A program made the translations under genes and the position numbers. 30,988 nucleotides of DNA from Anaerolineaceae bacterium (GTDB taxonomy: Bacteria; Chloroflexota; Anaerolineae; Anaerolineales; Anaerolineaceae), in assembly GCA_011620505.1 (NCBI GenBank), contig WOZA01000090.1:1-30988 (forward strand), in the 5' to 3' direction. The notes under the pieces were generated by a model. The model did no database searches. It saw nothing but the letters and a program-made list of their open reading frames with translations, and was not told the origin of the DNA. Shown here piece by piece: positions 23,117 through 30,956 of this stretch. The first letter of the stretch is position 1. Each line of letters starts with the position of its first letter.

Positions 23117-23789
23117 CCTTTGGTTCCTCAAAACCAGCAATGCAGATCACAAACTCACCTTTGATGGGTGCGTTTTCAATGATCGAGATAATCTCTGCAA
23201 GGTTCCCTCTCAAAATACGCTCAAACTTTTTAGTTAAGTCGTTAGCCACGACCGCCCGTCTGTCACCCAGGACTTCCAAAGCGTTCTTCAGGAAAGCCAC
23301 CAGGCGGTATGGGCTTTCGTAAAATACAAGAGTGTGTGGGTTTTGGGTCTCCATCGCAATAAATCGCTTTCGTGGGCCTTCTTTATTCGGAGGAAAGCCC
23401 TTAAAGGTGAAACTGTGAAGGGGTAAGTCCGCCAATGTAAGAGCTGTGATGACCGCAGATGGCCCTGGGATCGCTTCCACCGCAATTTCAGCTTCCAATG
23501 CTGCGTGCACCAAAAGGTATCCCGGATCAGAGATCCCGGGGGTGCCCGCGCTGGTTATCAAGGCAATGGTTTCGCCCCGTTCGAGCCGTTCGATGAGTTT
23601 TGGGACTACTTTTCGTTCATTGAAGTTGTTCAATGCGGTCTGAGGCTTGCTGATGCCATAGTGATTCAATAAAATGCTCGATTTGCGGCTGTCCTCCGAA
23701 GCGATCAGGTCCACATTCTTCAGGACCTCCACCGCGCGGTAGGTGATATCCCCTAAATTTCCAATTGGTGTTGCAACAAGGTAGAGCAT
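23097..23789 (-). CDS. rsmI: 16S rRNA (cytidine-1402-2'-O)-methyltransferase RsmI, canonical copy
   Basis: 230 residues. The full RsmI pattern is present: YLVATPIGNLGDITYRA (3-19), ASEDSRKS (about 33-40), NFNERK (about 59-64), LITSAGTPGISDPG (about 80-93), AIPGPSAVITAL (about 107-118), KGFPPNK (about 130-136), FYESPYRL (about 155-162) and the C-terminal GEFVICIAG. It modifies C1402 together with RsmH. It is the conventional counterpart of the divergent copy at 15818-16519. The start is the ATG at 23789, with a weak ribosome site. It is short compared with E. coli RsmI (286), ending soon after the core domain, as in some other phyla. Confidence 0.92.
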   Translation of the reverse strand: MLYLVATPIGNLGDITYRAVEVLKNVDLIASEDSRKSSILLNHYGISKPQTALNNFNERKVVPKLIERLERGETIALITSAGTPGISDPGYLLVHAALEAEIAVEAIPGPSAVITALTLADLPLHSFTFKGFPPNKEGPRKRFIAMETQNPHTLVFYESPYRLVAFLKNALEVLGDRRAVVANDLTKKFERILRGNLAEIISIIENAPIKGEFVICIAGFEEPKAKSLSD

Positions 23790-23835
23790 ACAATCTCACT
23801 TCCAGCATTTAGTACTGAGGCAATTTGATGTGTGT

Positions 23836-23841
23836 ATTATA
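23836..23841 (-). promoter_or_regulatory. -10 box for rsmI
   Basis: Perfect TATAAT on the minus strand, 46 bases before the rsmI ATG. No good -35 is visible. Confidence 0.45.
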
Positions 23842-23848
23842 AGGGAGG

Positions 23849-23876
23849 TTGCCTGTAATTATCCCCGTGATAGAAT
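23849..23876 (+). promoter_or_regulatory. Promoter for the 570-residue unknown gene
   Basis: TTGCCT (23849-23854), a 16-base spacer and TAGAAT (23871-23876). The predicted start of transcription is near 23883, giving a leader of about 30 bases. This argues against the longer reading frame from 23830. Confidence 0.45.
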
Positions 23877-23913
23877 TTCTATAAATCGTTTTAGCAAAAA
23901 AGGCAAACACGCT

Positions 23914-25626
23914 ATGGAAAGAACCGTTCCAGTCCGATCATCCGAAGAAATTGACCTCTACCTGCGCACTATCTACTCCTTGCTGCGCTCCTCCAACGAG
24001 GTCCACATCCGCACCCTTGAAGAGGTGCATGCCGGGATGAATTCTTCCCTTCATACAAAATCCCGTGAGGACTCCCCGGACATTTCCGCTCTGGTATATA
24101 CCCTCTTACGCTTGCCGGAAGTCATTTTTGATGTGAAGAAAGTCATTCTTGGTCAGTCCGCAACTAACCTGGCCAGTTATGGTTATGGTGATGTAGAAAC
24201 CTGGCAGGAAGTCAGCGCGAGGGCTCGCCGCCGGCGCTGTTTTTACGACGGAGGTCAAATTCTGGCATGCTACATTGCCTCCCGGTCCGATATTGATGAT
24301 GTCATACCCGCCCTGACCACCCTCCAAATCGAATGGAACAAACTCCACTTCCTGTTGAACGCCCTTCCCGAAGGGCTGCTTGTTTCTGCGACTCCTGCTG
24401 ACCCGCAGAGTTTCCAACAACTTGCCAGGCATCTTCAGATCAAAGAGGAAGACCTGGCACGTCTTTACACCCTGATGGGCGACAACTTCTACAGCCATAT
24501 GTCCAAGATCGCATCAACGACAAGTGACCTGACAGTTCAATTAGTCAGCGGTTCCCTCAACGACTACCGCAAAGCGACGGAGATTTGGTGGACCAATATT
24601 GAAGTCCAAGTGCCTGCTGTGACCAAGCGCCCGATCTACTTTGTCTCCTCCAACACCCATAGTCTTGCCAACCTGCTTTCCGGTTTTTCACTGACCAAAC
24701 GCGCTGAATTGCTCAACTTCATAAAGGAAGACGAGCCTTCATTACAGGCTGAGTGGGAAGAAATACAGCAGGAAGCCAATACAGCCAGCCAGGAAAACTT
24801 TTTCTACTATGCCATGCGTAATTATCTTTCCGCTCACCCTGAAAGCTCACTGGCCGCTGAGCAAATTGCCTTTGAAGAGGATCGCGGCATCACCCGCCTC
24901 AGCAGCGTCCACAGCTTCGACGTGGAAGCCAATGTGATGGAGCTTCACAAGCTCAATCCAAACACCATTGACCCCCGCCTGGTTCCTGAAGGCGACAGTT
25001 CTCATCTCGCTTTTTTGCAGGACAGCGATGCGATAATCTTAAATATCGACTATCCGCTTGGTTTCGCCGCTTACAACCTGCTGACAAAAATTGCTGAAAA
25101 CAGCAATAAGATCCTTGGCATCTACATCATGGGTAAAGCTGCCAGTTTGAATGGTGTCCGTGGGGACGTGATCCTGCCAAGTGTGGTCTACGATGAGCAT
25201 TCCCGTAACACCTACCTCTTCAACAATAACTTCTCAGCGGCAGATATTGCCCCTAATCTCAACTTTGGTACTGTGCTGGACAACCAAAAAGCCGTCTCGG
25301 TTATGGGCACCTTCCTGCAAAATCGAAATGTGCTCGATGTCGTCTACCGTGAGGGGTATACCGACGTCGAGATGGAAGCTGGTCCGTATCTTTCTGCCAT
25401 CTATGAGCTTTTCCGCCCGCAAAGACATCCTATCGATGAAATCGTCAACCTTTACGGTGTGCCCTTCGATCTGGGCATCCTGCATTACGTTTCCGACACA
25501 CCCTACTCCAAGGGGAAGAACCTCGGCGCTGGCAGTCTCTCTTACTTTGGCATGGATTCAACCTATGCGGTCTCGATTGCAATCCTCAAACGCATCATCA
25601 TGCTCGAGAAACTCCGTCTGCAATGA
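23914..25626 (+). CDS. Unknown protein with nucleoside-phosphorylase-like C-terminal half
   Basis: 570 residues from ATG at 23914, which follows AAAGGC and the predicted promoter. I do not recognise the full-length family. The N-terminal 300 residues are mostly helical, soluble and lack a signal or membrane segment. The C-terminal half resembles the purine nucleoside phosphorylase / nucleosidase superfamily: strands around DAIILNIDYPLG, IYIMGKAASLNGVRGDVILP (about 403-422) and an E-M-E triad at 486-488 (VEMEAGPY), the position where that superfamily binds the ribose. Later SDTPYSKGKNLG and a YFGMDSTYAVS stretch may close the site. A role in nucleoside or nucleotide-sugar cleavage or sensing is possible but unproven. 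It is monocistronic between rsmI and the convergent valS. Confidence 0.7.
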   Translation: MERTVPVRSSEEIDLYLRTIYSLLRSSNEVHIRTLEEVHAGMNSSLHTKSREDSPDISALVYTLLRLPEVIFDVKKVILGQSATNLASYGYGDVETWQEVSARARRRRCFYDGGQILACYIASRSDIDDVIPALTTLQIEWNKLHFLLNALPEGLLVSATPADPQSFQQLARHLQIKEEDLARLYTLMGDNFYSHMSKIASTTSDLTVQLVSGSLNDYRKATEIWWTNIEVQVPAVTKRPIYFVSSNTHSLANLLSGFSLTKRAELLNFIKEDEPSLQAEWEEIQQEANTASQENFFYYAMRNYLSAHPESSLAAEQIAFEEDRGITRLSSVHSFDVEANVMELHKLNPNTIDPRLVPEGDSSHLAFLQDSDAIILNIDYPLGFAAYNLLTKIAENSNKILGIYIMGKAASLNGVRGDVILPSVVYDEHSRNTYLFNNNFSAADIAPNLNFGTVLDNQKAVSVMGTFLQNRNVLDVVYREGYTDVEMEAGPYLSAIYELFRPQRHPIDEIVNLYGVPFDLGILHYVSDTPYSKGKNLGAGSLSYFGMDSTYAVSIAILKRIIMLEKLRLQ

Positions 25627-25657
25627 AAAAAACCTCCCCGATCTATTCTCGGGGAGG
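25624..25657 (-). terminator. Intrinsic terminator of valS
   Basis: A perfect 9-bp stem (25633-25641 with 25649-25657), 7-base loop, and a run of seven T residues on the minus strand. On the plus strand the stem is followed only by CTCTCTTTTA, so it would be weaker for the unknown gene that ends at 25626. Confidence 0.88.
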
Positions 25658-25664
25658 CTCTCTT

Positions 25665-28352
25665 TTACTTCAATCTTTCACGCAGTTTGATTGCGCTGGC
25701 CCGATAACCTTCGAGCTTTTCCCTTTCGAGCTGCACCACCTTCTCAGGCGCTTTCTGGGCGAACGGCGAGGCAAGCAGTTTCTCAAGGCGCTCTATCTGG
25801 CTTTCTGCTTCCGTCAGCTCTTTCTCGAGCCGCTCGCGCTCAATCTGGCTGTCACCACCAGCACTTAAGTCAAGGTAGATCTCAATATCCTCGATTACCA
25901 CAACCGTCAAACCCTCAGTTTCAGGTTTGTTTGGAAGGATTTTCAGACCAGCCTCGTTAAGGCCAGCTAAATCGACCAATAAATGCTGGTTCTGCCGCAG
26001 AAAATCAGCTTTACTCTCACTGACCAGGATCGCGTCGATGGTTTTACTCGGTTCGATTTTGAATTCCGAACGCAGGTTACGGATAGTTCGCACGATTTCC
26101 TGTACCAATTCGAAATCCTTTACTGCATCGTCTTCCCAATCCTCGTGAGGCATACGTTCCGGCCAACGAGCTACGATCAGGTGCTCCTCCCAATCTCGCT
26201 CAGGGTTGTAGATGTACTGATTAGTCTGGCAAGCGTCTTTCAAATAACCATAAAGCGCTTCGGTCACGAAGGGTGTGAAAGGATGCAGCAAGCGCAGCAT
26301 TACGCTGAGCACATCTGCTAACACGATTGCAGTATACCCAGCCCGGTCGCCACCCTCCGCCAACTGCCTCTTTGAGGCTTCCAGGTACCAGTCGGCAAAA
26401 TCGTTCCATAAAAATTCATACACCTGGCGGCCGGCTTCTCCAAACTGGTACGTTTCAAACAGGTTATTGACGCTGTTGACGGTCTGCTTGGCGCGTGCCC
26501 AGATCCACGAATCCGCCAGTGTCCATTGCGGTTCGGCTTTGATGGGTTCTTCAACTTTATTGATTGCGTTAATCACAAAACGCCCGATGTTCCACACTTT
26601 GTTGGCAAAGTTTCGGTTCCCCTCCACTTTCTTTACGCCAACATTCTGGTCATTGCCCGGGCTGGACCCCACCACCAGCGAGAACCGAAGCGCATCCGTG
26701 CCGTATTCGTTCATCAATACCAGCGGATCAATCACATTGTTCTTGGTCTTGCTCATCTTCTGACCCTTATCGTCGCGCACCATACCGTGCAGGTAAACGG
26801 TATGGAAGGGCGCCTTTCCGGTGAAGAAAAGCCCGTCCATAACCATGCGCGCAACCCAGAAGAAGATGATGTCGTATCCGGTCTCAAGCACACTGGTAGG
26901 GTAGAAGTAACGCAGATCAGGGGTTGCTTCCGGCCAGCCAAAGACCGAGAAAGGCCAAAGACCTGACGAGAACCAGGTATCCAACACGTCCGGATCCTGC
27001 TGCAGGTTGTGCGAACCGCATTTGGGACACACGCTGGGATCTTCCCGTGCAACAATCACTTCGTGACAGTCCTGGCAATACCACACCGGGATGCGATGCC
27101 CCCACCACAACTGCCGGCTGATACACCAATCCTGGATGTTATCCATCCAGTTCAGGAACACCTTCGTGAAACGAGCTGGTACAAAGGTAATTTCGCCTTG
27201 CCGGACCGATTCAGCTGCCATTTCTGCCAGGCTGTCCATCTTCACAAACCACTGTGTCGAGACCAGCGGTTCAACAATTTCCCCACCCCTTTGAGACCGG
27301 GGTACATTCATCAGGTAAGGCTCTTCTTTAATCACCAAACCTGCTTCTGTCATGTCTTCCCAGATTGCTTTGCGGGCCTCGAAGCGCTCCATGCCTGCGT
27401 ATTTGCCGGCGTTCTCATTCAATGTGGCATTTTTGTTCATGATGTTGATCAAAGCCAGGTTGTGACGTTGACCAATTTCGTAGTCGTGCGGATCGTGCCC
27501 TGGGGTAATCTTGAGCGCGCCCGTGCCAAAGTCCCTGGCCACGTACTCATCTGCAACCACCGGAATTTCCCTGCCCAGGATCGGAACGATCACCTTTTTT
27601 CCAACAAACCGTGCGTAGCGTTCATCCTCAGGATGTACCGCCACGGCTGTATCCCCTGGAATGGTCTCCGGGCGGGTGGTCGCCACCGGTATATAGTCCC
27701 CACTGCCATCAGCCAGCATGTATTTGAAGTGATAGAGCTTGCCTTGTTCCTCTGAGTATTCCACTTCAAGGTCAGAGACAGCCGTTTGCAGACCAGGCGA
27801 CCAGTTAATCATGCGCGGACCTTGATAGATGAGGCCTTTTTCATACAACTGCACGAAAGCTTCCCTCACAGCACGGGATAGCCCCTCATCCAACGTAAAA
27901 CGCTCCCGATCCCAATCACAGGAGGCACCCAACCTTCTGAGTTGGTTGATGATCTCGCCGCCATATTTTTCTTTCCACTGCCAAACGCGGGCTTCAAACG
28001 CTTCGCGTCCTAAGGCTTCGCGCGAGGTGCCTTCCTTGCGCAGCATGTTTTCCACCTGCAGCTGCGTGGCAATCCCAGCATGGTCGGTCCCAGGCACCCA
28101 CAGGGTCGGCTCACCTTTCATACGGTGATAGCGGATCATGATGTCTTCTGTCGCCACGAACAAAGGATGCCCCAGGTGCAAGGCACCGGTGACATTCGGA
28201 GGAGGGATAACGATCACAAACGGCTTAACGTTCGGATCATGCCCTGGCAGGTTCGGGTCATTTATCGGCTTGAAATAGCCGTTTGCTTCCCATTCCTGGT
28301 AGATTTTTTCTTCATACTCTCTAAAGTCATACGTTTTCGGCAGTTCAGTCAT
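25665..28352 (-). CDS. valS: Valyl-tRNA synthetase
   Basis: 895 residues, class Ia. The HIGH motif is HLGH (59-62) after PPNVTGAL. The editing domain contains the VATTRPETIPGDTAVAVHP region (about 221-239), and a zinc-knuckle CQDC ... CPKC is present at about 428-450. The KMSKS motif reads KMSKT in KGQKMSKTKNN. A C-terminal coiled-coil arm (about 830-895, rich in Glu, Leu, Arg) binds tRNA. It charges tRNA-Val and hydrolyses mischarged threonine. GAGG precedes ATG. The leader carries a T-box, so expression responds to uncharged tRNA-Val. Confidence 0.97.
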   Translation of the reverse strand: MTELPKTYDFREYEEKIYQEWEANGYFKPINDPNLPGHDPNVKPFVIVIPPPNVTGALHLGHPLFVATEDIMIRYHRMKGEPTLWVPGTDHAGIATQLQVENMLRKEGTSREALGREAFEARVWQWKEKYGGEIINQLRRLGASCDWDRERFTLDEGLSRAVREAFVQLYEKGLIYQGPRMINWSPGLQTAVSDLEVEYSEEQGKLYHFKYMLADGSGDYIPVATTRPETIPGDTAVAVHPEDERYARFVGKKVIVPILGREIPVVADEYVARDFGTGALKITPGHDPHDYEIGQRHNLALINIMNKNATLNENAGKYAGMERFEARKAIWEDMTEAGLVIKEEPYLMNVPRSQRGGEIVEPLVSTQWFVKMDSLAEMAAESVRQGEITFVPARFTKVFLNWMDNIQDWCISRQLWWGHRIPVWYCQDCHEVIVAREDPSVCPKCGSHNLQQDPDVLDTWFSSGLWPFSVFGWPEATPDLRYFYPTSVLETGYDIIFFWVARMVMDGLFFTGKAPFHTVYLHGMVRDDKGQKMSKTKNNVIDPLVLMNEYGTDALRFSLVVGSSPGNDQNVGVKKVEGNRNFANKVWNIGRFVINAINKVEEPIKAEPQWTLADSWIWARAKQTVNSVNNLFETYQFGEAGRQVYEFLWNDFADWYLEASKRQLAEGGDRAGYTAIVLADVLSVMLRLLHPFTPFVTEALYGYLKDACQTNQYIYNPERDWEEHLIVARWPERMPHEDWEDDAVKDFELVQEIVRTIRNLRSEFKIEPSKTIDAILVSESKADFLRQNQHLLVDLAGLNEAGLKILPNKPETEGLTVVVIEDIEIYLDLSAGGDSQIERERLEKELTEAESQIERLEKLLASPFAQKAPEKVVQLEREKLEGYRASAIKLRERLK

Positions 28353-28373
28353 CCAACACCTCTCAATCCTTAA

Positions 28374-28405
28374 ATAAAAACTTTCGTCCGCTGAGGACGA
28401 AAGTT
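28374..28405 (-). terminator. T-box-controlled terminator in the valS leader
   Basis: A perfect 11-bp stem (28379-28389 with 28395-28405), 5-base loop and TTTTTATTT after the stem in minus-strand sense. The valS start lies about 25 bases beyond. Confidence 0.9.
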
Positions 28406-28606
28406 ATCTTCCGTGGTACCACCTCAATTCGATCCATACGGATCGCACTTGGGTTGAGCGCTAACGGGCTCTCCCGGGCTGGTCTAATCCTATTGCAGGT
28501 TTCTTCAGCCAATCTCTCGCGGCGACTTCGCCCCTTTGCTTCCTGAAGGCATTCTCAACACTTATGCCTTTCTCTGTCAGTGCCGTCGGGGGTTACTACT
28601 CCGCGT
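28374..28606 (-). promoter_or_regulatory. T-box riboswitch of valS, specifier GUC (valine)
   Basis: The T-box sequence GGTGGTACCACGGAA is at 28423-28409 (minus strand). Stem I can be drawn with GCGG/CCGC below and CCCC/GGGG above an internal loop. The 5' side of that loop is the typical AGTAGTAA, and the 3' side, CGAAGTCG, holds GTC at 28526-28524, a valine codon matching the downstream gene. An ACAGAGA element and an AAGGCA/TGCCTT distal hairpin also fit stem I. When tRNA-Val is charged, the terminator (28374-28405) forms; uncharged tRNA pairs with the UGG bulge and stabilises the antiterminator. The structure was folded by hand. Confidence 0.9.
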
Positions 28607-28612
28607 TTATTT

Positions 28613-28621
28613 ATTTTACCA
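28613..28621 (-). promoter_or_regulatory. Extended -10 promoter for the valS T-box leader
   Basis: TGGTAAAAT on the minus strand (extended -10, TGn plus TAAAAT), about 15 bases before the first stem I bases. No good -35 hexamer is visible, as is common for extended -10 promoters. Confidence 0.5.
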
Positions 28622-28639
28622 TATTCTACTGTCGATGGA

Positions 28640-29710
28640 CTACTTATCCATCGTTTTCACCTGGTCTTCCCAGCGGTGCCAGCCTTCAAAGCGTTCCTTG
28701 ATGATCTTCTTGCCCTCACCAGGATGCGCTAAACCCATCAGTTCAAGATCCGCGTCCACCATGATCCGCACAAGTTCATGGAACTTGACTTTCGGCGACC
28801 ATCCGATCTTGGCTTTGGCTTTGCTTGGATCCGCAAGCAAGAAATCCACTTCAGTTGGGCGGAAGTAGCGCGGATCAATTTCCACATATCTCGTCCAGTC
28901 CAAATCCGCATAGCCAAAGGCTTCGTCCAGGAAATCTCTCACAGAGTGGGATTCACCCGTTCCGATCACGTAGTCATCCGGCTCATCTTGCTGCAGCAGT
29001 AAATGCATTGCTTCAACAAACTCGGGTGCATAACCCCAGTCGCGCTTGGCGTCCAGGTTTCCCAGGAAGAGTTTGTCTTGCGTGCCGGCAATGATCGCGG
29101 CCAGTGCCCGGGTAATTTTGCGGGTGACGAATGTCTCGCCGCGCCTGGGAGACTCGTGGTTGAACAAAATGCCATTGACGGTGTACATACCATAACCAGC
29201 CCGATAATTTTCAACCATCCAATATGCGTAGAGTTTGGCAGCCGCATAGGGGCTCTGCGGGTGGAATGGGGTCTCCTCAGACTGTGGCGGCGTGGCAGAA
29301 CCAAATAACTCGCTGGTTGAGGCCTGATAAAAGCGTGTGCCTTTGCCGAGACGGCGCACTGCTTCGAGCATCCGCGTGGTGCCTAAACCGGTCACATCCG
29401 CCGTATATTCTGGCATGTCGAAAGAAACACGGACGTGGCTTTGTGCCGCCAGGTGATAAATTTCATCCGGTTTGGTATCGTAAATCACATCGCCCAGGGT
29501 TCCTGTTGCACCCATATCACCGTAATGCAAAAACAGCCTTGCGCTGCCATCCACGACGTGAGGATCCTTGTAGAGGTGGTCGATGCGTTTCGTGTTGAAG
29601 GTACTCGCCCTGCGGATGATGCCATGGACTTCATAGCCTTTGGTCAGCAGTAGTTCTGCCAGGTAAGACCCATCCTGGCCGGTGATACCGGTAATGATTG
29701 CTTTCTTCAT
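28640..29710 (-). CDS. gmd: GDP-mannose 4,6-dehydratase
   Basis: 356 residues, extended short-chain dehydrogenase. GITGQDG (8-14) binds NADP, LAAQSHV (88-94) is typical of Gmd, and the catalytic set is T132 with E134 in STSELFG and Y155-x3-K159. NHESPRRGETFVTRKI, in the middle of the protein, is the Gmd substrate loop. It converts GDP-mannose to GDP-4-keto-6-deoxymannose, precursor of GDP-fucose, rhamnose or perosamine for surface glycans. No fcl or glycosyltransferase gene is in the window. GAGG lies six bases before ATG. A weak 7-bp hairpin without a T-run covers the stop codon. Confidence 0.95.
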   Translation of the reverse strand: MKKAIITGITGQDGSYLAELLLTKGYEVHGIIRRASTFNTKRIDHLYKDPHVVDGSARLFLHYGDMGATGTLGDVIYDTKPDEIYHLAAQSHVRVSFDMPEYTADVTGLGTTRMLEAVRRLGKGTRFYQASTSELFGSATPPQSEETPFHPQSPYAAAKLYAYWMVENYRAGYGMYTVNGILFNHESPRRGETFVTRKITRALAAIIAGTQDKLFLGNLDAKRDWGYAPEFVEAMHLLLQQDEPDDYVIGTGESHSVRDFLDEAFGYADLDWTRYVEIDPRYFRPTEVDFLLADPSKAKAKIGWSPKVKFHELVRIMVDADLELMGLAHPGEGKKIIKERFEGWHRWEDQVKTMDK

Positions 29711-29724
29711 GTGCTACCTCGATC

Positions 29725-29745
29725 AAGTATTGAACACTTAGTATA
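29725..29745 (-). promoter_or_regulatory. gmd -10 box with abutting 15-bp palindrome (possible operator)
   Basis: Minus-strand TATACT at 29745-29740 directly followed by AAGTGTT-C-AATACTT (29739-29725), a near-perfect inverted repeat with one mismatched pair placed over the likely transcription start. This is where a dimeric repressor would block initiation. No regulator gene is nearby to name. It could also fold as a small hairpin at the mRNA 5' end. Confidence 0.4.
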
Positions 29746-29756
29746 CCGCAGCTATA

Positions 29757-30785
29757 TTAATACAGTCGGAATTCACTTTTCTCTTCCTCAAACACCAGAG
29801 GATCGAGCACATGCGTGGTCGGCACAAAATTCATAAAACCCCGTGTGATCACAAGACTATCGGTTTTTGCCCCACCCGGGAAGAAGCTGACACCTTCCAA
29901 CACTGCTTTGGAGGTCGTCATGATCGGCGTCACCGCAGTCGCGCAGAAGATCAGGTTGTCTGCCGGTGCCAGGTCATCCTGGGTATAAACCTCTCCCAAT
30001 CTGACACCCATCTTTCTCAACCGCTCCTCATCTGTTTCATCCTTGGGTTTCCAGATAGCCTGCATCTTGCCGCCCAGCAGCTTGATCGCTGCTGCAGAGA
30101 TGACACCTTCAGGCGCCGCGCCAATGCCCATCACCGCATGCACGCCTACCCCTTTGAAACAACTGAAAACACTCGGCATCAAATCTCCGTCCAGGATCAA
30201 CCGTACTCTCGCTCCGGTAGAACGCAACCTCTTGATCAATTCTTCATTTCGATGACGGTCGAGTACCGTAATGGTGAGCTCCCGATTGTCCCGCCGTTTG
30301 AGGGCTTTTGCCAAACGTCTGACGTTCTCTTCTGGCGCGAGGCGGATATCCACGTAATCAGCCGCATCTTTCCCAACGCAGAGCTTATCCATGTAGGTGT
30401 CCGAAGCCTGGATCAATCCTCCCGATGGCGCGGCTGCTAACACGCACACCGCCCCCGAATTGAGATTGGCGGTGGCATTGGTGTTTTCGAGTGGATCCAC
30501 CGCGATGTCGATGTTGACATCCCCTTCTCCAATTTTCTCTCCAATAAACAACATCGGAGCGTCATCGCGTTCGCCTTCGCCAATTTTGATATTGCTCGAA
30601 ACTCCCGGGATGTGACTGAGCGCGGTCCGCATGGCATCCACTGCCGCTCTGTCCGCCAGGTTCTTATCACCCTGGCCTGCAGCCCGGGCGGCAGCGATGG
30701 CTGCATTTTCTGTAACTTCCAGTAATTGCCAGGATAAACTTTTGTAGATGTGTTTTAGTTCTGTCGCGGTTTTTTCGATGGTCAT
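29757..30785 (-). CDS. glpX: Class II fructose-1,6-bisphosphatase (GlpX type)
   Basis: 342 residues. IGEGERDDAPML (68-79) and DIAVDPLE (93-100) supply the metal-binding acids of the lithium-sensitive phosphatase fold, with ASDTYMDKL, LDRHR and LDGDLMPS further on as in GlpX. It removes the 1-phosphate of fructose 1,6-bisphosphate in gluconeogenesis; some family members also take sedoheptulose 1,7-bisphosphate. The usual DPLEGT reads DPLENT (97-102), a change at a normally glycine-rich turn next to the active site. AAAGGAGAG precedes ATG by a few bases. It may share a transcript with gmd, which follows after 46 bases but has its own promoter. Confidence 0.93.
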   Translation of the reverse strand: MTIEKTATELKHIYKSLSWQLLEVTENAAIAAARAAGQGDKNLADRAAVDAMRTALSHIPGVSSNIKIGEGERDDAPMLFIGEKIGEGDVNIDIAVDPLENTNATANLNSGAVCVLAAAPSGGLIQASDTYMDKLCVGKDAADYVDIRLAPEENVRRLAKALKRRDNRELTITVLDRHRNEELIKRLRSTGARVRLILDGDLMPSVFSCFKGVGVHAVMGIGAAPEGVISAAAIKLLGGKMQAIWKPKDETDEERLRKMGVRLGEVYTQDDLAPADNLIFCATAVTPIMTTSKAVLEGVSFFPGGAKTDSLVITRGFMNFVPTTHVLDPLVFEEEKSEFRLY

Positions 30786-30824
30786 TTCTCTCCTTTTAAA
30801 ACCTGGGATCTACAATGTTCTTTT

Positions 30825-30830
30825 ATTATA
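30825..30830 (-). promoter_or_regulatory. -10 box for glpX
   Basis: Perfect minus-strand TATAAT 39 bases before the glpX ATG; the -35 region is not recognisable. Confidence 0.5.
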
Positions 30831-30906
30831 CCCAGCCTGCTTTGACTCTCATCGATACTTTTTACTAACCGGTTCGACAGCGTGAATAGACCATTCTCAA
30901 CTGGGT

Positions 30907-30912
30907 TATAAT
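30907..30912 (+). promoter_or_regulatory. -10 box for the right-edge gene
   Basis: TATAAT with the following start codon at 30957 and AGGAG at 30946-30950. The -35 is weak. The 171-base gap to glpX holds this and the divergent glpX promoter. Confidence 0.5.
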
Positions 30913-30956
30913 TTTTCTATATAAGGATATTCCTTTGTTTACTTTAGGAGAAAACT

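Noticed and set aside
23830..23913. N-terminal extension of the 570-residue protein from ATG 23830.
   Set aside because: It would run through the predicted promoter; the added residues look random, and a ribosome site precedes the ATG at 23914.
28636..28665. Hairpin at the end of gmd as a terminator.
   Set aside because: The 7-bp stem covering the stop codon is not followed by a T-run; readthrough or another stop mechanism is more likely.
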